The position numbers were made by a program, and so were the translations under genes. The notes under the pieces were generated by a model that searched no databases, was not told the DNA's origin, and worked only from the letters and a program-made list of their open reading frames with translations. From an uncultured Ruminococcus sp. (GTDB lineage Bacteria > Bacillota > Clostridia > Lachnospirales > Lachnospiraceae), in the NCBI GenBank assembly GCA_900553885.1, contig USFD01000132.1, forward strand, positions 1-6,306: a DNA stretch of 6,306 bases. Reading direction: 5' to 3'. Each line of letters begins with the position of its first letter. Position 1 is the stretch's first letter. Below, piece after piece: positions 3,951 to 6,306 of the stretch.

Positions 3951-6306
3951 ATGGCAACAAAATGGGTTTATATGTTCACAGAAGGTAACGCAACAATGAG
4001 AAACCTTCTTGGTGGAAAAGGTGCCAACCTTGCAGAGATGACAGGCCTTGGACTCCCGGTTCCGCAGGGATTCACAGTTACAACAGAGGCTTGTACTCAG
4101 TATTATGAGGATGGAAGACAGATTAATGACGAGATCATGGATCAGATCATGACGGCTATGACAAAGCTCGAGGAGATCACAGGAAAGAAATTCGGAGACA
4201 AAGAGAATCCGCTTCTCGTTTCCGTACGTTCCGGAGCAAGAGCTTCCATGCCTGGTATGATGGATACAATCCTGAACCTTGGTCTGAACGAAGAAGTTGT
4301 TGAGGCTCTTGCAAAAGCTTCAGGCAACGAGCGCTGGGCTTGGGACTGCTACAGAAGATTCATTCAGATGTATTCCGACGTAGTTATGGAAGTAGGTAAG
4401 AAATACTTCGAAGAGCTCATCGACAAGATGAAAGAAGAGAAAGGCGTTAAACAGGACGTTGAACTTGACGCTAACGATCTGAAGACTCTTGCAGGACAGT
4501 TCAAAGCTGAGTACAAAGAGAAGATCGGCGAAGACTTCCCGTCAGATGCAAAAGAGCAGCTGGTAGGCGCTGTTAAGGCTGTATTCCGTTCATGGGACAA
4601 CCCGAGAGCAAACGTTTACCGCCGTGACAACGACATCCCGTATTCATGGGGAACAGCTGTCAACGTACAGATGATGGCATTCGGTAACATGGGAGACGAC
4701 TGTGGAACAGGTGTTGCATTCACACGTGACCCGGCTACAGGAGCAAAAGGACTGTTCGGTGAGTTCCTTACAAACGCACAGGGCGAGGACGTTGTTGCCG
4801 GCGTTCGTACACCGATGCACATTTCCGAGATGGAAGAGAAATTCCCGGAAGCATTCAAACAGTTCAACGAAGTATGCCATACTCTGGAGACACACTACAG
4901 AGATATGCAGGATATGGAGTTTACTGTAGAGCACGGTAAACTGTACATGCTTCAGACACGTAACGGTAAGAGAACAGCCCAGGCTGCTCTGAAGATCGCA
5001 TGCGACCTTGTTGACGAGGGCATGAGAACAGAGGAAGAAGCTGTAGCTATGATCGATCCGCGTAACCTTGATACACTGCTTCATCCGCAGTTCGACGCTG
5101 CTGCGCTGAAAGCTGCTACACCGATGGGCAAAGGTCTCGGCGCTTCACCGGGAGCTGCCTGCGGTAAAGTTGTCTTCACAGCTGACGATGCTGTAGAGTG
5201 GGCAGAGAGAGGCGAGAAGGTTATCCTTGTTCGTCTTGAGACATCACCGGAAGATATCACAGGTATGAAATCTGCTCAGGGTATCCTGACAGTTCGCGGT
5301 GGTATGACATCTCACGCAGCCGTTGTTGCCCGTGGTATGGGCGAGTGCTGTGTATCCGGATGCGGCGACATCGTTATGGACGAGGCAAATAAGAAATTCA
5401 CACTTGGCGGAAAAGAGTTCCACGAGGGAGATGCAATCTCTATCGATGGTACAACAGGTAACATCTACGACGGAATCATCCCGACAGTAGACGCTACGAT
5501 CGCAGGTGAGTTCGGACGTATCATGGACTGGGCTGACAAGTACAGAACAATGAAGGTTCGTACAAATGCTGATACACCGGCTGACGCTAAGAAAGCTGTT
5601 GAGCTTGGCGCTGAGGGTATCGGACTTTGCCGTACAGAGCATATGTTCTTCGGCGAGGGAAGAATCGACGCATTCCGTGAGATGATCTGTGCTGAGACAG
5701 AGGAAGAGAGAGAGAAAGCTCTTGAGAAAGTTCTTCCGTACCAGCAGGGAGACTTCGAGGCTCTGTATGAGGCTCTCGAGGGCAACCCGGTTACAATCCG
5801 TTTCCTTGATCCGCCGCTTCACGAGTTCGTTCCGACAGAGGAAGAGGACATCAAGAAACTGGCTGACGCTCAGGGCAAGACAGTTGAGCAGATTAAGACA
5901 ATCATCGACTCCTTACATGAGTTCAACCCAATGATGGGTCACCGCGGATGCCGTCTGGCAGTGACATATCCGGAGATTGCAAAGATGCAGACAAAGGCTG
6001 TTATCCGCGCAGCTATCAACGTACAGAAGGCACACGCTGACTGGACCGTTAAGCCGGAGATCATGATTCCGCTTGTAGGCGACGTAAAAGAGTTAAAGTA
6101 TGTTAAGAAGGCAGTAGTTGAGACTGCAGACGCTGAGATCGCAGCAGCAGGCGTTGATCTGAAGTACGAGGTTGGTACAATGATCGAGATCCCGAGAGCA
6201 TGCGTAACAGCTGATGAGATCGCAAAAGAGGCTGAGTTCTTCTGCTTCGGTACAAACGACCTGACACAGATGACATACGGCTTCTCCCGTGACGACGCTG
6301 GCAAGT
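3951..6306 (+). CDS. ppdK: Pyruvate, phosphate dikinase, 3' end cut by window
   Basis: Interconverts pyruvate + ATP + Pi with phosphoenolpyruvate + AMP + PPi in the cytoplasm; in anaerobic Firmicutes it serves PPi-linked glycolysis or gluconeogenesis. The visible 785 codons cover most of the usual ~875. The N-terminal ATP-grasp region has GGKGANLAEM (21-30), the SVRSGA block (91-96) and nucleotide-site residues Asp321, Glu323, Gln335 and Arg337 near LQTRNGKR. The swivelling phosphohistidine domain (about 380-505) carries His455 in GGMTSHAA. The C-terminal PEP/pyruvate barrel shows Arg561 in LCRTEH, Arg617 in RFLDPP, Glu746 in MIEIPRA and the GTNDLTQ block. His455, Arg561 and Arg617 have the same numbers as in the Clostridium symbiosum enzyme. 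The missing ~90 residues include the expected catalytic Cys near 831. Codon use is strongly biased (Thr almost always ACA; many CTT, CGT, GTT, AAC), unlike the preceding aminopeptidase, which suggests high expression. It has its own promoter and a strong ribosome binding site. A Cys replaces the common Ser before FGTND. Confidence 0.98.
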   Translation, partial: MATKWVYMFTEGNATMRNLLGGKGANLAEMTGLGLPVPQGFTVTTEACTQYYEDGRQINDEIMDQIMTAMTKLEEITGKKFGDKENPLLVSVRSGARASMPGMMDTILNLGLNEEVVEALAKASGNERWAWDCYRRFIQMYSDVVMEVGKKYFEELIDKMKEEKGVKQDVELDANDLKTLAGQFKAEYKEKIGEDFPSDAKEQLVGAVKAVFRSWDNPRANVYRRDNDIPYSWGTAVNVQMMAFGNMGDDCGTGVAFTRDPATGAKGLFGEFLTNAQGEDVVAGVRTPMHISEMEEKFPEAFKQFNEVCHTLETHYRDMQDMEFTVEHGKLYMLQTRNGKRTAQAALKIACDLVDEGMRTEEEAVAMIDPRNLDTLLHPQFDAAALKAATPMGKGLGASPGAACGKVVFTADDAVEWAERGEKVILVRLETSPEDITGMKSAQGILTVRGGMTSHAAVVARGMGECCVSGCGDIVMDEANKKFTLGGKEFHEGDAISIDGTTGNIYDGIIPTVDATIAGEFGRIMDWADKYRTMKVRTNADTPADAKKAVELGAEGIGLCRTEHMFFGEGRIDAFREMICAETEEEREKALEKVLPYQQGDFEALYEALEGNPVTIRFLDPPLHEFVPTEEEDIKKLADAQGKTVEQIKTIIDSLHEFNPMMGHRGCRLAVTYPEIAKMQTKAVIRAAINVQKAHADWTVKPEIMIPLVGDVKELKYVKKAVVETADAEIAAAGVDLKYEVGTMIEIPRACVTADEIAKEAEFFCFGTNDLTQMTYGFSRDDAGK

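Noticed and set aside
5244..5822. 192-codon minus-strand open frame inside ppdK (also 4644-5084 and 5939-6304)
   Set aside because: It is antisense to a strongly conserved enzyme. The lack of stops follows from the biased codon use of ppdK, and no family resemblance is visible.

Overview
The window looks like chromosomal DNA of a low-to-mid GC anaerobic Firmicute, most likely a Lachnospiraceae (Clostridium cluster XIVa) gut bacterium. The support is a secreted NlpC/P60 hydrolase with tandem 'NKNGWW' repeats, a surface architecture typical of that group, and a pyruvate phosphate dikinase whose active-site residues fall on the same numbers as the Clostridium symbiosum enzyme (His455, Arg561, Arg617). 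The taxonomic call is inference; no rRNA or other marker gene is present.

Layout. (1) Bases 92-1633, minus strand: a 513-residue exported cell-wall hydrolase (signal peptide, CxxC/zinc-ribbon-like segment, Big_2 Ig-like domain, seven aromatic repeats with degenerate flanking units, C-terminal NlpC/P60 domain). A hairpin at 3-36 lies past its stop codon. (2) Bases 1634-1956: a divergent intergenic region with a candidate extended -10 promoter for the hydrolase, a CRP/FNR-spaced palindrome and a good promoter for the rightward gene. (3) Bases 1957-3393, plus strand: a complete M18 zinc aminopeptidase (478 residues), followed by two 3' stem-loops, the second a perfect 16-bp GC-rich palindrome. 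(4) Bases 3514-3792: a 5'-truncated remnant of an AraC-family regulator that keeps only the DNA-binding domain and has no credible start. (5) Bases 3865-3950: promoter, A/T-rich leader with an inverted repeat, and a strong Shine-Dalgarno site. (6) Bases 3951-6306, plus strand: ppdK (pyruvate phosphate dikinase), running off the right edge about 90 codons before its expected end.

The three intact or partial genes appear to be separately transcribed housekeeping or surface genes and do not form one operon: cell-wall remodelling, cytoplasmic peptide turnover, and PPi-linked glycolysis/gluconeogenesis. I see no mobile element, CRISPR array, tRNA, rRNA or defence system, and no convincing undescribed system. 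The points most worth a second look are the AraC relic, the palindrome upstream of the hydrolase, the terminator-like palindrome without a U-tract, and the nucleotide-level repeats in the hydrolase gene.
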